Below are positions 1-13,700 of a stretch of 64,000 bases of DNA, in pieces (position 1 is the stretch's first letter; every line of letters starts with the position of its first letter). The notes under the pieces were generated by a model, which saw only the letters and a program-made list of their open reading frames with translations, was not told the DNA's origin and did not search any database. Position numbers and translations under genes: made by a program. Location of the stretch: positions 1 to 64,000 of the forward strand of contig NOWV01000128.1 in the NCBI GenBank assembly GCA_003344405.1, in the 5' to 3' direction. This DNA is from Trichoplax sp. H2 (lineage: Eukaryota > Placozoa > Uniplacotomia > Trichoplacea).

Positions 1-2564
1 TAAGACTTCCATTCAATGCTGCAAATTCATCTTTCATTGCATGAATGAGCAAATAAAATTATGAATAAAATACTTTTGATAAATATAACACCGATTGCAT
101 GAAGAATTCGACTTTTTTCCTAGTGACTTTTTGGTTATGGGGAGATCATAAAATGGTGGAACTCGTACTTGCTCAGCTTATATCAATTCAAGCAAGATTG
201 AGTAGCTGATTTCGCCCTGAAACTTGTAGATAAATAGAAAAGAAAGGCAGCACTATTATTCTCATGATCAATTCTTCGTGGATTATGCATCTTTTAAATT
301 AAAAGGGTGTGCTATGATAATAAGCTACTTTGAATCAGTATGTAAGCGTATATATGTTACGGCCAAAACCCGAAGTCCGGCCAATACGCGTATTGCCCTA
401 ATAAGCAAGTTAATAGTAAATTATAGTAAATAGACTTTATCTTGCCAACAATTACCCTCTTGGTTTACATTTCGGAAGTTTAGGAATAATTCAGACGTAG
501 CTACATAACATAATCGTAGTTGGCTATTAATCGCTTCGAATGTCAACTGTATTACTTAATTTATTATTTCATTGATAATTTTTTATATAGTTCATATCAT
601 TCATGTGTTATCTGAAAATAAACGAGTTCTAATTGCGATTGCAAGAAGATAGTTACCAATCTCCAAGCTCCAGGTAGCTGGGCTATAAAAAAGACTATGG
701 AATAACAACAGTATTTTTCAGCAAGTAACATATTGAAATCAGTTTTAGTATTTCAAAAGACTTCGTTACAGTGCCGCCATATCAGTACTAGTGAAAAATA
801 TCTGATGCATTTAGATCTACTTGTATAGTTAAATTTCGCTGTCACATTGCCTTATTCATTTTAGAATGAAAATCTCGACGAAATCCAAGGATTATTTTTA
901 TACTGGGCTTATTCAGGTAATGAAAAAAGAATAATTAAGGCTTGAAAATACGTATCTTAATAATGCTATACGCAGGCACGTATGATCCTCACAAAACACC
1001 TATCACTGGAACTAGCGTATCCATTTGAATTTAAAATACTTACATGCTGTAAATCTATCTTATCAATTAATAAAGCTGTTTTAATTATCATAGTCCATCT
1101 ATACTCAATAATTATTGTATTTATTTCATATTCACAGTCAGAATGCGCTATTTTGGATTCAGTAATCCTATAGAGTTAATGCTATGTCTTGTTATTTATC
1201 CATTTCATAATCTGCATACATTAACAACGTATTGCAGAATATCTGATTAGGGGCTAGGTACTAATAATGCATATGCATTAATTTCACATCATGCGACATT
1301 TGAAAGTGAATAATTTTTGGGGGCTAAATTTAAAGGAAAAAGTATCAAGTGTTTACCTTGCTTCATATGGTGAACATAAGTACATTGCGTTACCTATCAT
1401 GTGATGTAGTAGAAATAATAAATACTCTTTCGAACACTTCCGGGAAGGATGTAATTATTATGTATTGAACAAACATAAACTGCGCAAGACTTTCGAATTG
1501 CTTTCTGTAAATATACCTCGTGCTATAAACTTGACTGCTGGCTACATGGATAGATTCTATTCGTATAGATAGCCAAAATAGAGTAGCTAAAAGCTTAGAA
1601 AAGTAGGGCAAATGTACGTAACGAAATACTTTAATACAACGTTGGATTATTTCTAGAATTAAAATTAGTGGTAATGTAGAAAATAAAATTTTAACTTTAC
1701 ACATATCAGCAGAAGTTGTTAATTACATTATTAAACACAAAACATATTAAATAGCCCGCATGATATACTTTATCAGTTTAATTAATATTCTCTTCAAAGG
1801 ATTATAGTCGATAATTTCTGTTGATATATTAACTCCTGTATTTCAAATAAGCTCTATTTTGTAATTAAAAATTTCGGTAAAGGTAATCCTAAGGCATGTT
1901 TTTAACCACGTTGCATACGAATGACGTATTTCCAGTTAGATTTTAGTCAAATATTATATGATTTAGTAGAAATAATAAATACTCTTTCGAGCACTCCCAG
2001 CAAGGATCCGTCCGATATATTATATTTATAAAAAACCCAATAAACTTCGCAAGACGTTTGAATTGTTTTTTTGTAAATATTACTAGTGCTAGAAATTTGA
2101 CTATCAACTATATAGATACGTTTAATCGTATAGACAGTCAGTATATAGTAGTTTAATGCTTGAAGCTGACGTTAATGCCTATTTTTACAACGTTAGATTG
2201 TTTCTGGAATGCAATTAGTTGTAATGCACCAGCTTAACTTTTAATTGCTCATTTTCCCGACTACTTTCTGACTGGAAAGTGTTACTGCGTTTTGTCCTGC
2301 AGTGTGAAAGGAGACAGAAGTAAAATTTGTTGAAAATATCAGATATTGGTATAAGCTTGGTAATCTACGTCATATTTTCTCATTTTTCTAACTGAAACTC
2401 TGCTTACGCCTCGTAGAAGTAGTAAATGTTCTCTAATCAGCTAAATGTTCTTCACCTATACCAAGTATTAGAATTATAAAATGCAAAGAAATCGCTTTAT
2501 CAGGACAATATCTAGTGCCTGTAGTTTTAATCGATGATGGTGTTGACATGATGGTAGGATCACT
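1..2564. other. Intergenic, no gene recognised
   Basis: I find no exon chain or recognisable protein here. Short open frames near 982-1173 (+) and 1390-1704 (-) have biased Ile/Leu/Tyr composition expected from AT-rich DNA and no family motif. The only structure is the diverged duplication listed separately (1398-1700 and 1960-2235). The last few hundred bases probably include promoter and 5' UTR of the CARD gene starting at 2565, but no TATA box or other element stands out. Confidence 0.6.
1398..2235. repeat. Diverged duplicated segment (two copies, about 560 bp apart)
   Basis: About 300 bp starting at 1398 recurs at about 1960. Both copies share the run AGTAGAAATAATAAATACTC followed by TTTCGA(A/G)CACT, then aligned blocks down to the pair GTTGGATTATTTCTAGAAT / GTTAGATTGTTTCTGGAAT, ending in AGTGGTAATG / AGTTGTAATG. 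Substitutions and small indels are scattered throughout, so the duplication is old. It has no terminal inverted repeats or coding capacity that I can see. Confidence 0.7.
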
Positions 2565-5500
2565 ATGGGTCTAAGCCAGCGTGTTATCGACGTTATTACT
2601 AAATATTCAACAATAATTTGTGAAGAACTTCCTCTTTTGGACATTTTAGAGGACTTAAAATGTCAATGTGGCCTATCTGATCTTGAAATTTACCTTATAA
2701 CAGCTGGTCCTACTCGAGAAGAACGAAATGATACCTTCATACAAGTGCTACAGTCTCATAATGATACCGATTTTTATCACTTTTGTCTGCTACTTCAAGA
2801 TCATCCATACCAATGGATAAATGAATTGGGAATAAATTTAGCATGTGAAGGTTGTAGCGATGATCAAATAAGTAAGTAATCTATAGTAGAGGTTAATTAT
2901 CATGATATATAAATACGCTTATACGGTGCTTTGTAATGAACGCAAACCACTGTCAAGAAAGGATTCTTCGACATATTATGCAGTAGCTAATATAATTTTT
3001 GATCTATTACGCTATTACACTATTACTTCTATTCCAATGGTCTTTAATCAAAATTGATAGGGGTAATGTAATTAGTGTATAGGCGGAATTTAGTGTTGGA
3101 GATGTATCGATGAAAGATTTGGCTATAGTATTATTTACTTTTGATATTTATAATCGTGATAAACAGACTTTAAAGTTCATTGATTATGTTTTATGCATTG
3201 AACAACGTTTCAATTGTGATCAAAGTTATTGCCTTATTGGTATCAATTAGTTAAGCTTGATTATTCTATTGATAGGCATAAATGATTCTAGGAAAGTACT
3301 ACCAGTAGCGGTAGTACACGCTAGTGATGGTATTACCCCCAAATCCTCATGTCTAATTAATTCGTTCTTTTTGAATTTAAACTCAATTCAGGCACGGAAT
3401 CTCAAGAAGTAAGAGCCAGTAGTGAAATTGATGACAGTGCTTTGGGCGCTGTTGCTTCCGGCAGAAGTTCAACCACTTCTTGTTAGTGTGTGATGGAGCT
3501 AGTATAGCTAAAACTGGCGAATATCTTCCATTGCTTAGCTACTGTATTGTAGAAATTATAAGAAATCATGATACTTGATATAAATTACCATCTTTGTATA
3601 TTAGTATTTGGTAGTCTTTTTATTATTATGCTATAGATATTTTTTAAAGTGCAACCGCTCCGTACTTTATGTCACTCAAAGTAATAGCCAAATTCAGTGA
3701 GATCTGCACCTATGACCTGCATTATGTATAGTCGAGCTATATACAGTTTGTACTGATTCTATAATAAAGCACGAAATTAAGCATTGCCTGTTCATTTTAT
3801 TATTTAAAAGGTTTAAGGGATGCAAGTCTTGAAAGTTCGAAATCAAGTAGGATTAAGTTTTCAGACTTTTTCGAAGAACTTCAAGGCATCGACTCTTATG
3901 ATGACGCAGATTTGTATGGTAAGTTGATCTTCAATTGCAATCTTTTTTGATTTCATTGCTGATACTGTACCAGGTATGTACTACAGTTTATTGGATAAAC
4001 TAGGTTTTATATAATTATGATATGAAAATTAGACGTTGTTAGTTTATCATTCAGCAGTATTCCTTCCGCAGTGTAAGCTTATGCCTTAAACTTAGTGTAA
4101 AGATGATATGTAATGCATATGCGGTGCTGGTTATTTCACTGAACAGGGTTTTATATAATTATGACATACATTAGACTTTATTAATCTATCGTTCAGCAGT
4201 GTTTCTATTCCAATGTGAATCTTATTTTCTTAAACTTAGTTTAAGAATATTACGATAATGTATAGGTAGAACTGATAATTCCGTCAACTGAGAGTAACAC
4301 TAATACAATTATTTGACATATAACACTGGCTTTTGATCTCTAGGATATATGACCGATAAATGATGCTTATGCATCTAAGGTTTATAGATAGGCCTAAGAT
4401 AGCTAAATAAATGTTGAAATAGGCTATTCTAAAACTCTTTTATTGAGTATTTAATATTGAGATTTTAGCATGACCGATACTAAAGCTTAAGTAACATACC
4501 GTGAGCAAGCAGTATAAAGCTACAAATTAAGTCTGTGTTATCCACAATATTTATGCTTTCTGTTTTACTGCTATTAAACTTAGTTGTGCGAAATTAGTTA
4601 CGTTTGATAGCAATTGTAGCAACTTTACCGACGACTTGTAGGCTATGATAGCTGTATAAGTAATATTTCCTTACTGTCAGTTTGAAGAATGATAGCAATT
4701 AATAGTTTCATCGATATTGATCAATATGAAATAACGGTACTAATTTTAGTTTATATTTATAGGCCCTAGCCAAAGCCAAGAACAGGTTGATCCCTCCTTG
4801 GTCATCGTAGATACTAGCAATGGTAACGCAAATTTTCAATATTTTAGATTTACTAGTATTTGAGAAATAGAACCAAAAAGCAACAAACGATATGAAACGT
4901 CGATTTAATATGTCGTGCTACAAATGCTAATTTATAATATATGATTATAATTATAATATATTATCGACTTGATTCTGAATTTGTTTAGGTTTAAACAGTA
5001 TTAGAAACTTAATTCTACTGTCTGAAAATCATAAAATGATTTTAGAAGACAACTATGAAAAAATTGTCGATCATTGTGCATCTATTTCTTTGCAAATATG
5101 CATAGAATTACGTACAGTAAATACCTTTAAGGAATTTGAAATGGAAACGATAGAAAATATGCCAAATGATTCTCTGTAAGATAGTTAAACTCTAGCTTTG
5201 TGGCTTTATTGTATATTGGAACACTTTGTTTAGATGTATGCACCTGTAGTGTAATACTTTCTTCTTCTTATAATGTATTCAATTCGTATTACAGGAGAAT
5301 GAGTACATTATTAGATATACTAATTGCTGGCACCAAGGATAGCTTTGATAAATTCTGTAAATGTCTGCAATGTATGAAACCGGAAGTTGCAGAGCTTCTA
5401 AGAGCTAATAATATCGAGGATGATGTACTGCAAGTCCAAAGAAGGCCGAAAGATAGTGCTGAGACAATGAAAAAGTCTCAGCTCCATAGCATTGGTAATC

Positions 5501-5601
5501 AAGAAAGTTCAGAAAGACAAAGTGAGAACAAAAGTTATGGTGAGCGAACAAGTTATAGCCGTAATAGGAATGACGAAATAGATCCTTGTATCATTTTATA
5601 G
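2565..5601 (+). CDS. CARD-linker-CARD protein with C-terminal CaaX box (6 exons)
   Basis: Exons 2565-2871, 3392-3481, 3811-3918, 4763-4822, 4989-5175 and 5295-5601 give 1059 nt, 352 aa. The first four introns are phase 1 and the last is phase 2, and every junction keeps the frame. The start is the first ATG after an in-frame TGA. Residues 1-100 form a helical death-fold domain with CARD-like spacing (LLDILEDL, LSDLE, TREER, FYHFCLLLQ). Residues 103-190 are a Ser/Glu-rich linker. Residues 195-295 are a clearer CARD (ENHKMILEDNYEKIVDH, STLLDILIAGTKDSFDKFC, EVAELL). A polar basic tail ends in CIIL, a CaaX motif whose final Leu predicts geranylgeranylation. CARDs are homotypic adaptors in apoptosis and innate immune signalling; partners are unknown here. 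AATAAA signals lie at 5939 and 5947. Exon calls are strong; the first domain could be another death-fold subtype. Confidence 0.82.
4001..4290. repeat. Tandem duplication inside intron 3 of the CARD gene
   Basis: Two units of about 145 bp (about 4001-4145 and 4146-4290) share GGTTTTATATAATTATGA(T/C)AT, a TTCAGCAGT block and a TTAAACTTAGT block, with moderate divergence elsewhere. A weaker relative with TTACTTCTATTCCAATG lies near 3020-3040 in intron 1. No coding potential is seen. Confidence 0.65.
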
Positions 5602-6519
5602 ATTCCTATATATCGTCGCCTCTAAAATCTAAATCCTTCTGACTAATGTAGGGTGTATTATTCACCTTGGGAACTTGATTCAACGCTGTACATATAAAAG
5701 TAATAGTAGAGTTTTATGCTAATTATTTGATATCAAGATTTTTTAATATACAATTTGCTATATGGCTGCTAATGATTAGGGAATTATTTCAAGTAATGAC
5801 GTAGATGCATTCACATGTCCTATACTATTAGTAGTAAATGTTAGCCATACTAGATCTACAAGTTTGAAATCCTAGTGGATTTTGTAGCGGCTAATAAATC
5901 TTTACCAATTGTATATAAGTCAGTGTTAAAATTTATAAAATAAATCAATAAAATAGTGCGAAGCAGAATCGATCTGCTTGGACTTTTAATAAGCTGGATT
6001 AATAACTTTTGCTAACTTATAATTTTTAACATTGCTATGTTCTGGTATTTATTGGTTAATAAATATATGCAATATATTCAGGTAAGATATTATTTATTGC
6101 ACTCTATCTAGTGGTGTTCGAGCTACAGATTAACTTCTTCTACTCAATTAGAGGAATTAAATACTGTAAAACCTGTAAAAGCTATAAAAGTAGCTTCCAT
6201 TTCGGACTGTAAGCAGTCAGAAAGTTAGCTCAGGCCGAGTGGAATTCTCATGTACAGCTCAACGGAAAATCATTAAATATTGTATGTAATGCAGCATTTA
6301 ACTTTCACTCACTCTCGATAATAAATTATCGATTTACCATAATACTGATGCATGTGACCTAATAATTCTAATAGCTATTAAAATCCGGCATACTTAATTG
6401 CATACGAGTATGCTCGTTCAATTTTTAAATTGAATTTTAAAAGCCGTTATCAGCTAAAAATTTAAATTGCGTAAAAACTTCATACGTAAAGGATATTGTA
6501 GCGCAGCCCCCAAATTAGT

Positions 6520-7580
6520 TCTATGTTACAACTATAAAATTGTGTAAAAATAGGTCAATTGGGTATTAGATTGTAAGATAGAAATGGATTACACTAAGTA
6601 TGAGAGAACGACCAGATTTGTATTGTGACGCTTTAATTAGAAGTAATAGTACGAATTATGAATTGATCCTACGATAAAAAACTTAAAACTGATCTTGCCA
6701 CTTAATTGGTAGGGCAGGATTATGTTGCTAAATATATCACTCTGTAATTAGATGACTATTACCGTGATAATTTAGATAGTCTGATTGCAGGTAGGTAGTC
6801 TATGGTCGTTGTAAGATAAATCTAAATTTATGTCAGAAAGTGAAGAAGACAAGAAACTGTTGTTATTTTATTACTTTGAAGATAATTTATCGCATTTGGT
6901 TAAGCAAAAATTAATAATGGCCATTAAAGCCTGGCGTATGTCATTACATACGGTTGGGCTCGTCTACTTTCCCATTAAATTTTAAATAGCAACGAGTCCA
7001 CGACCACCAATAATATTGAATTGTACAAAACTTTATTAAAAATAATGTAATGTGGTCCCAACTTAGATTAAGATTATAATTATAAGATTGTACAAAAATA
7101 GATCTATTGAATGTTAGATTTAAGATAGAAATAGGTTAGGCCAAGTATGATAGCATTGTCAGATTTATATCGCGACGTTTTAATTATATCTAGATAGAGG
7201 TACAAATTGTGAATAGATCTTAAGATAGAGAATTTAAAACTGATTTTGCAACTTAATTGGTAGGATAGGATTACGATGCTAAAAATCACGCAGTAACCGA
7301 AAGTATATAGACAATGAATTTTGCTGTAATAATTTAGATAGCCTGGTTACAGCTAGATAGTTCTTAGTAGATTATTATATACGAAGAACCGAACTAAATT
7401 GATGTGTAAGTTTGTAACCAATTGCAGTTGTTCTATTATCATGAAGAGAATTTTACACATTTCGTTAAACGAAAAAATAATAATGGCCTTTAAAACCCAG
7501 CCTACGTCATAAAATACGGGTACACTTGTCAATTTTTCAATTAAATTTTAATAAACACGACCACCTATAATACTAAATCG
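6520..7580. repeat. Diverged tandem duplication, period about 550 bp
   Basis: The segment from about 6531 (TGTGTAAAAATAGGTCAATT...) is repeated from about 7085 (TGTACAAAAATAGATCTATT...). Aligned blocks continue through the pairs CAGATTTGTATTGTGACG / CAGATTTATATCGCGACG and TTAATTGGTAGGGCAGGATTA / CTTAATTGGTAGGATAGGAT to AATAATGGCC near 6913 and 7480. Many substitutions indicate age. I see no termini typical of a transposon. Confidence 0.7.
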
Positions 7581-10435
7581 TATAAAAGTCCATAAGCCAA
7601 TACATCACAGTAGCTTGTTCTCCACTGATTCTTTCCTACATTCTATAAGAACTCATTCTCCTGTCCTTCCGACGGCGTAGTTGTACATTGTTCGGAGTAT
7701 GATCAAACAGTTTAGTGTACATAGTATGTTCTAACTCTTCCTAATTGGATATGCAAGTAGATGAATAGCATTTCAACAACGACATTATTTAAGTGATAAT
7801 AATTAGATGTAGTAGAAAAATAATAAGCTATAGTTACTTTGATAAGCCTACTGTTTTTGCGAACGAGATGGGCAATAAAACAATTTTCTGTCCTTCTATA
7901 ATACATTTTAATTAATGATTATTTAATATAGTATAATGCAGTTATGCCTTAGAGTAAAGTAAATTAACTAGGCACATTTGCGGATGGTACCAAATTAAGA
8001 GGCGTACACTTTTACATTACGATATAGGAGTCGAAATTTAGATAATATTTAATACTGGGTTGTCATGTAAATGGATACTATTAGATGAAATAGAGACTGA
8101 AAAGAACTTTTTGACTTCCCTTAACCCGTTACGCAGTAGTAGAACTTTCTGTTCTTCTATCCAGTATTACATATGATATAGGTTTAAATCGTATTCATTA
8201 CACGTAAGGCCCAAGGCGAAGCAACTTCTGTTTCAAAATTCTTTATTCGTGGAAATAATAGATGCTGATCAAAGATTAACTATAACAGGATTATTATTAG
8301 GGAATTAAAATATGCATTTTTCTGAACATTTAGCATACAAATACTGCTTAAAATAGCATTTTTGAAAAACCTTTATGGTTGATATGATTATTCAGTCGAA
8401 GTAACTAATTAGCGATGAATGAAGCAATAGCTAAATATTAGTGAGAAATTATGTAATAATATACCATTCATTACTTGACCCCCCCCATTTTGCTGTAATT
8501 AAAATAAATATATCTTAAAAATATTCTCTATGAGTACAATAAATATTGAATTTATCGTAAATTAGTGTCTATTAAGAGGGACGTCCATCCGCATCTAAAA
8601 TACAGATATTACTCTATGCATATAGTATCTAGTATGATCAGAAACAGCTGGGGAAAAGTCTGATTATTACAAATCAGTTATCAAGTATTTTATCTTGAAT
8701 ACTTGATTTATATGCGAAATTTATTCAGTTTTGACATCTAACGGGGAATTTGGAAATTAATTAAATAACCTTTAAATTCTAGTAATTTTAATAAATAAAG
8801 AAAACATTATCGACGCAGCCCAAGTGTGGCTTCACGTAGTATCGTCACAGTTACTCAGTCCAAAATAAAAGATATAAAAGCAAATCGGGAATCATCGTTG
8901 GATGATGAATTTAACGAGCAATAGAGAAATTTACTGAAACAAATAGAATTAGCCTTTGCAAAGTATTTTGCTAAATCTATCCTATTAATGGCATACACGT
9001 ATGATATTAAAGGTAGAAGCAACAGACAAATTTTTTACTCTATTTCTAATAATTCGTTTTATTCCATAACAGTTCACACGCTGATGTTAAAAGAAATCAT
9101 AGAATCATATACTCAAAGCAGAGGACATATAGGTTATTGGCATTCTTTGGCATCAATCAAGAACTAGTCGATATCAGTCGATATGATGAAGATAGAGATT
9201 AATACAGAAAATTAATCTACTGTAATGGTGATTCGATTTTATTTGTTTTACCGACGTATTTGACAGGTTTATTTACCATTTCTCAATTTGAGTTTACTTT
9301 TATATTATCGCTTTAAACAGTCGTGGCCTTAAAATTTTATTTAATGTACAACTGATCGCTTTTTAAATTCAATTGCGGTCATTAACGTAAATAGCATATA
9401 AGTTAACGTCTTTCATTTGGAATACTCTTGCAAATTTAGTATATGGTATTGGATTGCTAGAATATCATTTAAATTACTACCTATAACAGTTGTGGATGAA
9501 TGTGCCTTAAATTTTTCGAGTTAGATTAGATATCAATGCCATATTATTTTATACCTATTTAAAATTGTATCCTAGATGATAGGCACCAGAATTTTTCAGT
9601 CTGTTTCTGAGTAGACTTATTGATAAATATATGATAAATACATACGAATGAACAGATCTAGACTTTAAAGCTATCTTAAGTATACTTAAAAATATATCCA
9701 AACTAAACGAAAGCTAATTAATTTACGGATTATTTCTCAATCTTTTTCTGTTTTTAACTCTATTCGAATCTTAGTTTATAGTAACTAACCATAGAAAACT
9801 TAGTATAGAAGACAGACTTACAAATATCGATAATTTTATTGTAAGTTACTGTATAGTTATAAAATACGAAGATTCTACAAGTAGAAGAAATCTAAATCGG
9901 AGAATAGCAGCGTAAAGTAGATATAATAGAATAAAAACTCGAAGTGAAGCCACTTTTTATTCATGAAATTGCTCTCATGAAGACTCTTTATCTCAGACTT
10001 GTAATAAATAAAGACGGATAAAAATTGCCTATTTCCAAGTCTTCCACTGTTGATTATTGCAAAAATAAATTTCTTTCAAAACATAAATGATATCGAATGA
10101 GCTGCCTTTAAATTTTACTCTATTAACTCATTCCAAACTTCTAATCGTAATATATAATATTGACTGTGATATTTCGCAAGATTATGTATTCGTCATAACA
10201 GCAATCTATTACAAGGGATAAATTAAAGAAATGATAGTCTTTTTCAGCTTTTGCTAGAGAGAAACCGTGTAAAGTTACAGCATGAATGAAAGACATAACC
10301 TGGTAAAGTAGGAGAAGCTAAGCAAGCAGAACCAATTAACGATGTAGATTCATAAAAATTACTTTTATAACGTAAAATATACAGTAAGAGTGAAAAATTT
10401 TAAGAGAGATAAGAATAATTTACTTCTATGTCGGG

Positions 10436-10700
10436 GTATTTCGTACGATCGAACTAGAGCCTAATTAGAATTGAATAGAATAAACCTTTTAAGTATAGAT
10501 CGTACTTGTATGGAATTATGCTACGTTATAGAAAAAATTGACTGGAACTAATAAAGAAATATCCGGTTAATACTATGCGATCATACTAGAACATAATAGA
10601 ATTGCACAGAGTAAATTTTTAAATACAGATTATACATGCTGTAGATAGAATAATGTCAGCATGTAGTAGAAATCGACTTGAACCAAGAAAGGAATATATC
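10436..10700. repeat. Two-unit diverged tandem repeat, period about 134 bp
   Basis: A unit beginning near 10443 (GTACGATCGAACTAGAGC) recurs near 10577 (TGCGATCATACTAGAACA), with matching later blocks such as GACTGGAACTAATAAAGAAAT against GACTTGAACCAAGAAAGGAAT. It lies just outside the left limit of the segmental duplication. There is no coding potential. Confidence 0.55.
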
Positions 10701-10789
10701 GTACATAAAATCATACATTAAAACTAATAGTGCTTTAAATAAGTACTTTGATTAAAAACAGAATTAGGTCGATAAAATTGAATACAATT

Positions 10790-13700
10790 TTCCATAAGAT
10801 ATTGTTATTACTGTAAATGCAAATATATGAAATATTAGATTTAGTCTCTTTTGTTAATATTCGATTGAAACTACTACTAAATTAATTATCTATATTAATA
10901 TTGGTTTTTTTACCTTGTACGTTATTGGTCATTAGAAGTGGAGAAATGTGAGAATTAATAAAGAAATCATTTAAATATTCCAATTAAAGCTATTAATTGA
11001 TAAGTGTGTTTTCCTCTTGAATTTGCTACTAATAATTACTGCGAAATAATAAACGTGCAGTGACCTAATCAGATGCCAAATTTTGATTCAATTAAAGTGA
11101 ATAATAGACAAAATTTATTTTTATTTAGATACAAAAACCATTTGTTGGATGTTACCGTAATTGATTAGGGAGTATCTTCTCTAATCATAAATCGAAAATC
11201 TGTAACTATTTTCGTATTGATAATCAATTAAAAATGGAATTGCAAATATTGATCGATAACATTATACTTTGTGTTTGCTTCTCCCTGAGAAATAAAGCAT
11301 TTATCGAAATCACATCAATATTCTGCTGCTACTATTTGGACAATTTATTTATAATTTTTGATAATCATTTAAAATTGACGAGTGCTTAATACTGCTATAT
11401 GATACACTTTACTAAAGCATTATGTAGAAGGAGCAATGTATAAATTTAACAGATTTTAGCGATTCTTCACTTGATGCACTCGTTTGTTAACTTTTTCCGA
11501 GAATTTAGAAACTATTGATAATTTATTGGAGGCGTGAATTACGCAGCTTCATGTTTATAATGGGTTCCCCTCCATACATGAATTAGCCTATAAATTTATA
11601 AATACCGAGGAAAATAACCCTTCATCCGTTACTAATCCGAAGTTACTATGATACTTTGGAAATGGAACTCTTTATGTTGCTCCAGTCTCATAGCTTATTC
11701 TTAAGAACATATTGTAGAAAGAAATATATGCGTAATATTTAAATCGTCATCAATATTTTGTCATTGCTATATTATATCTCGAGGTTGTATTATTCGCGTT
11801 AATACAAAAAAAAAGTAAGAAGTTTAGTTCATTAAATATCAGTTAACAAATAATTATTGAACTGATCTCCGATTGGACGTTGCCGTAATTTTGAATCACT
11901 TGCCTATTTCTATGATGGCTGATAAATGATCCAGCTTAGATTGAAATGAAAATTTAACCATATCCAGTAGGTCATAACCAGGAGCCAATTGAATAGCCTT
12001 CTAATGATGGGAGATATATTTATTGATGACTAGTAGGAGCCAGTCAATGAGTAAAGAGATAGACTAGCTATTATAATTATAATTACTTAGATACTGATTG
12101 GAAATTCTCAAGACAGTTAGGCATTTTGAATTAATTACTTTAGATAGATCCAGTTCAGATGTTGGAGATGCATTTCGCATATTATACGATTATCAGAAAG
12201 TTTGTTGGACAATTTCACAATTGTTGCCTTTACATATATTCCTTTATCCCAGCTGAAAAGTGTACAAAGCATATGTTAAATAATGCTTGAAATTGAAATC
12301 ATTTAGAGATTCTACTAAGAATTTATTTGATCACGGTAAAAAAGCCAAGTTAAAGAATTAAATCAGATTTCATAGTATTATATCACAAATTGAAGATCGA
12401 TTAGATAATCTCATACTATTTATTAGCATCGGTACTATTTATTAGTATATTTTTCAATTACTCCAAAAGAAGAAAGAGCTCATTATTTTGTACATTACAT
12501 CGATAGTTGAGTCAACATTCCTATTAATTTACATTAGCATATTTCATTGATTGATACGAAAGAGACTGATTGAGAAATAAATCGTGGCTATACTATACCT
12601 CTTCATAGAATCTTGAATATTATGAGTAGAGTCAAAACTGGGCCAGCATTTTAAAATTGTATATGAAAGATATTCAATATCTAATTTTTATATACTGCTA
12701 GCCAATCTAGTTTAAAATTAGACTGTATTTGACTATTGGAAATCCCTAATAATATTAATTCTCGTAGCTTGCTCATATGCCTGTCTTGGTAACAAACGAA
12801 TAAAGTTTATTCCAAATTATAATACTGCATATCCGTAAATATACTAGCCAAGCCTACATACTGTGATGTGCAAATAAGATTTCTGAAAACATCAATTGAT
12901 GTTATACTTAGCATTCACAAATTAGTCATCTAATTCATTCTTGTGAAAAGTTCTATATCATTACATTTTACTAAAATGAAATGAGATTTTTCTCTTATAT
13001 TAATAAGCTGCAGCATCGTATGCTAACAGAAATAGGTTAATAAATGTGGTATCGCTTTTCGCTTGATTATTCTTTACTTAGTGAAAATTTTGTCAACATC
13101 ATCATCGAATGTACATGACACGACCAATCTTAAATATAATTAATATTCACACATTGTTTCAGTCATTCAGCTAGCTCTTCAGTTTAGTCTTTAATACTAA
13201 GTCAAAGGCATATAAATCGCCAAGATTGCTCAAAACTAGAGACAGCTATGTCCTGAACAGACTTTATTGTCCTGATATGTAGTCTAGAAGAAGATTTGTA
13301 GATTTGACCTTGCTGTTATCTTGTCACAGAGTTAGTTTATGACAGCATAATTAAGTTTATTGTTTCTCTTTCATCCTGTTTCTAATTTTACCCTCACGTA
13401 GGCGTTATCTACTTTATTTTGATCATTGTTTATTTGGAAAGAAAAAATTTCGTTTTCAAACATATCTTAAAAAATTGTTTTGATGCAATGACAAAGAATG
13501 AAAAATATTCGCCCAAATTAGATCTTGTAAGGTCTTTTTAACGCAAATTAATACCAAATGAAATAAGCTTCACCCTTATAATTCGATGAACGCCGCTACT
13601 TATGTAAAAAGTGAGCTCATAATCTAATGATTTGATAAGAAAAATATCATTTTATAAGTTTGACCTTGAATGTAAGTCAAGGTAAGTGAATAATTAATTT

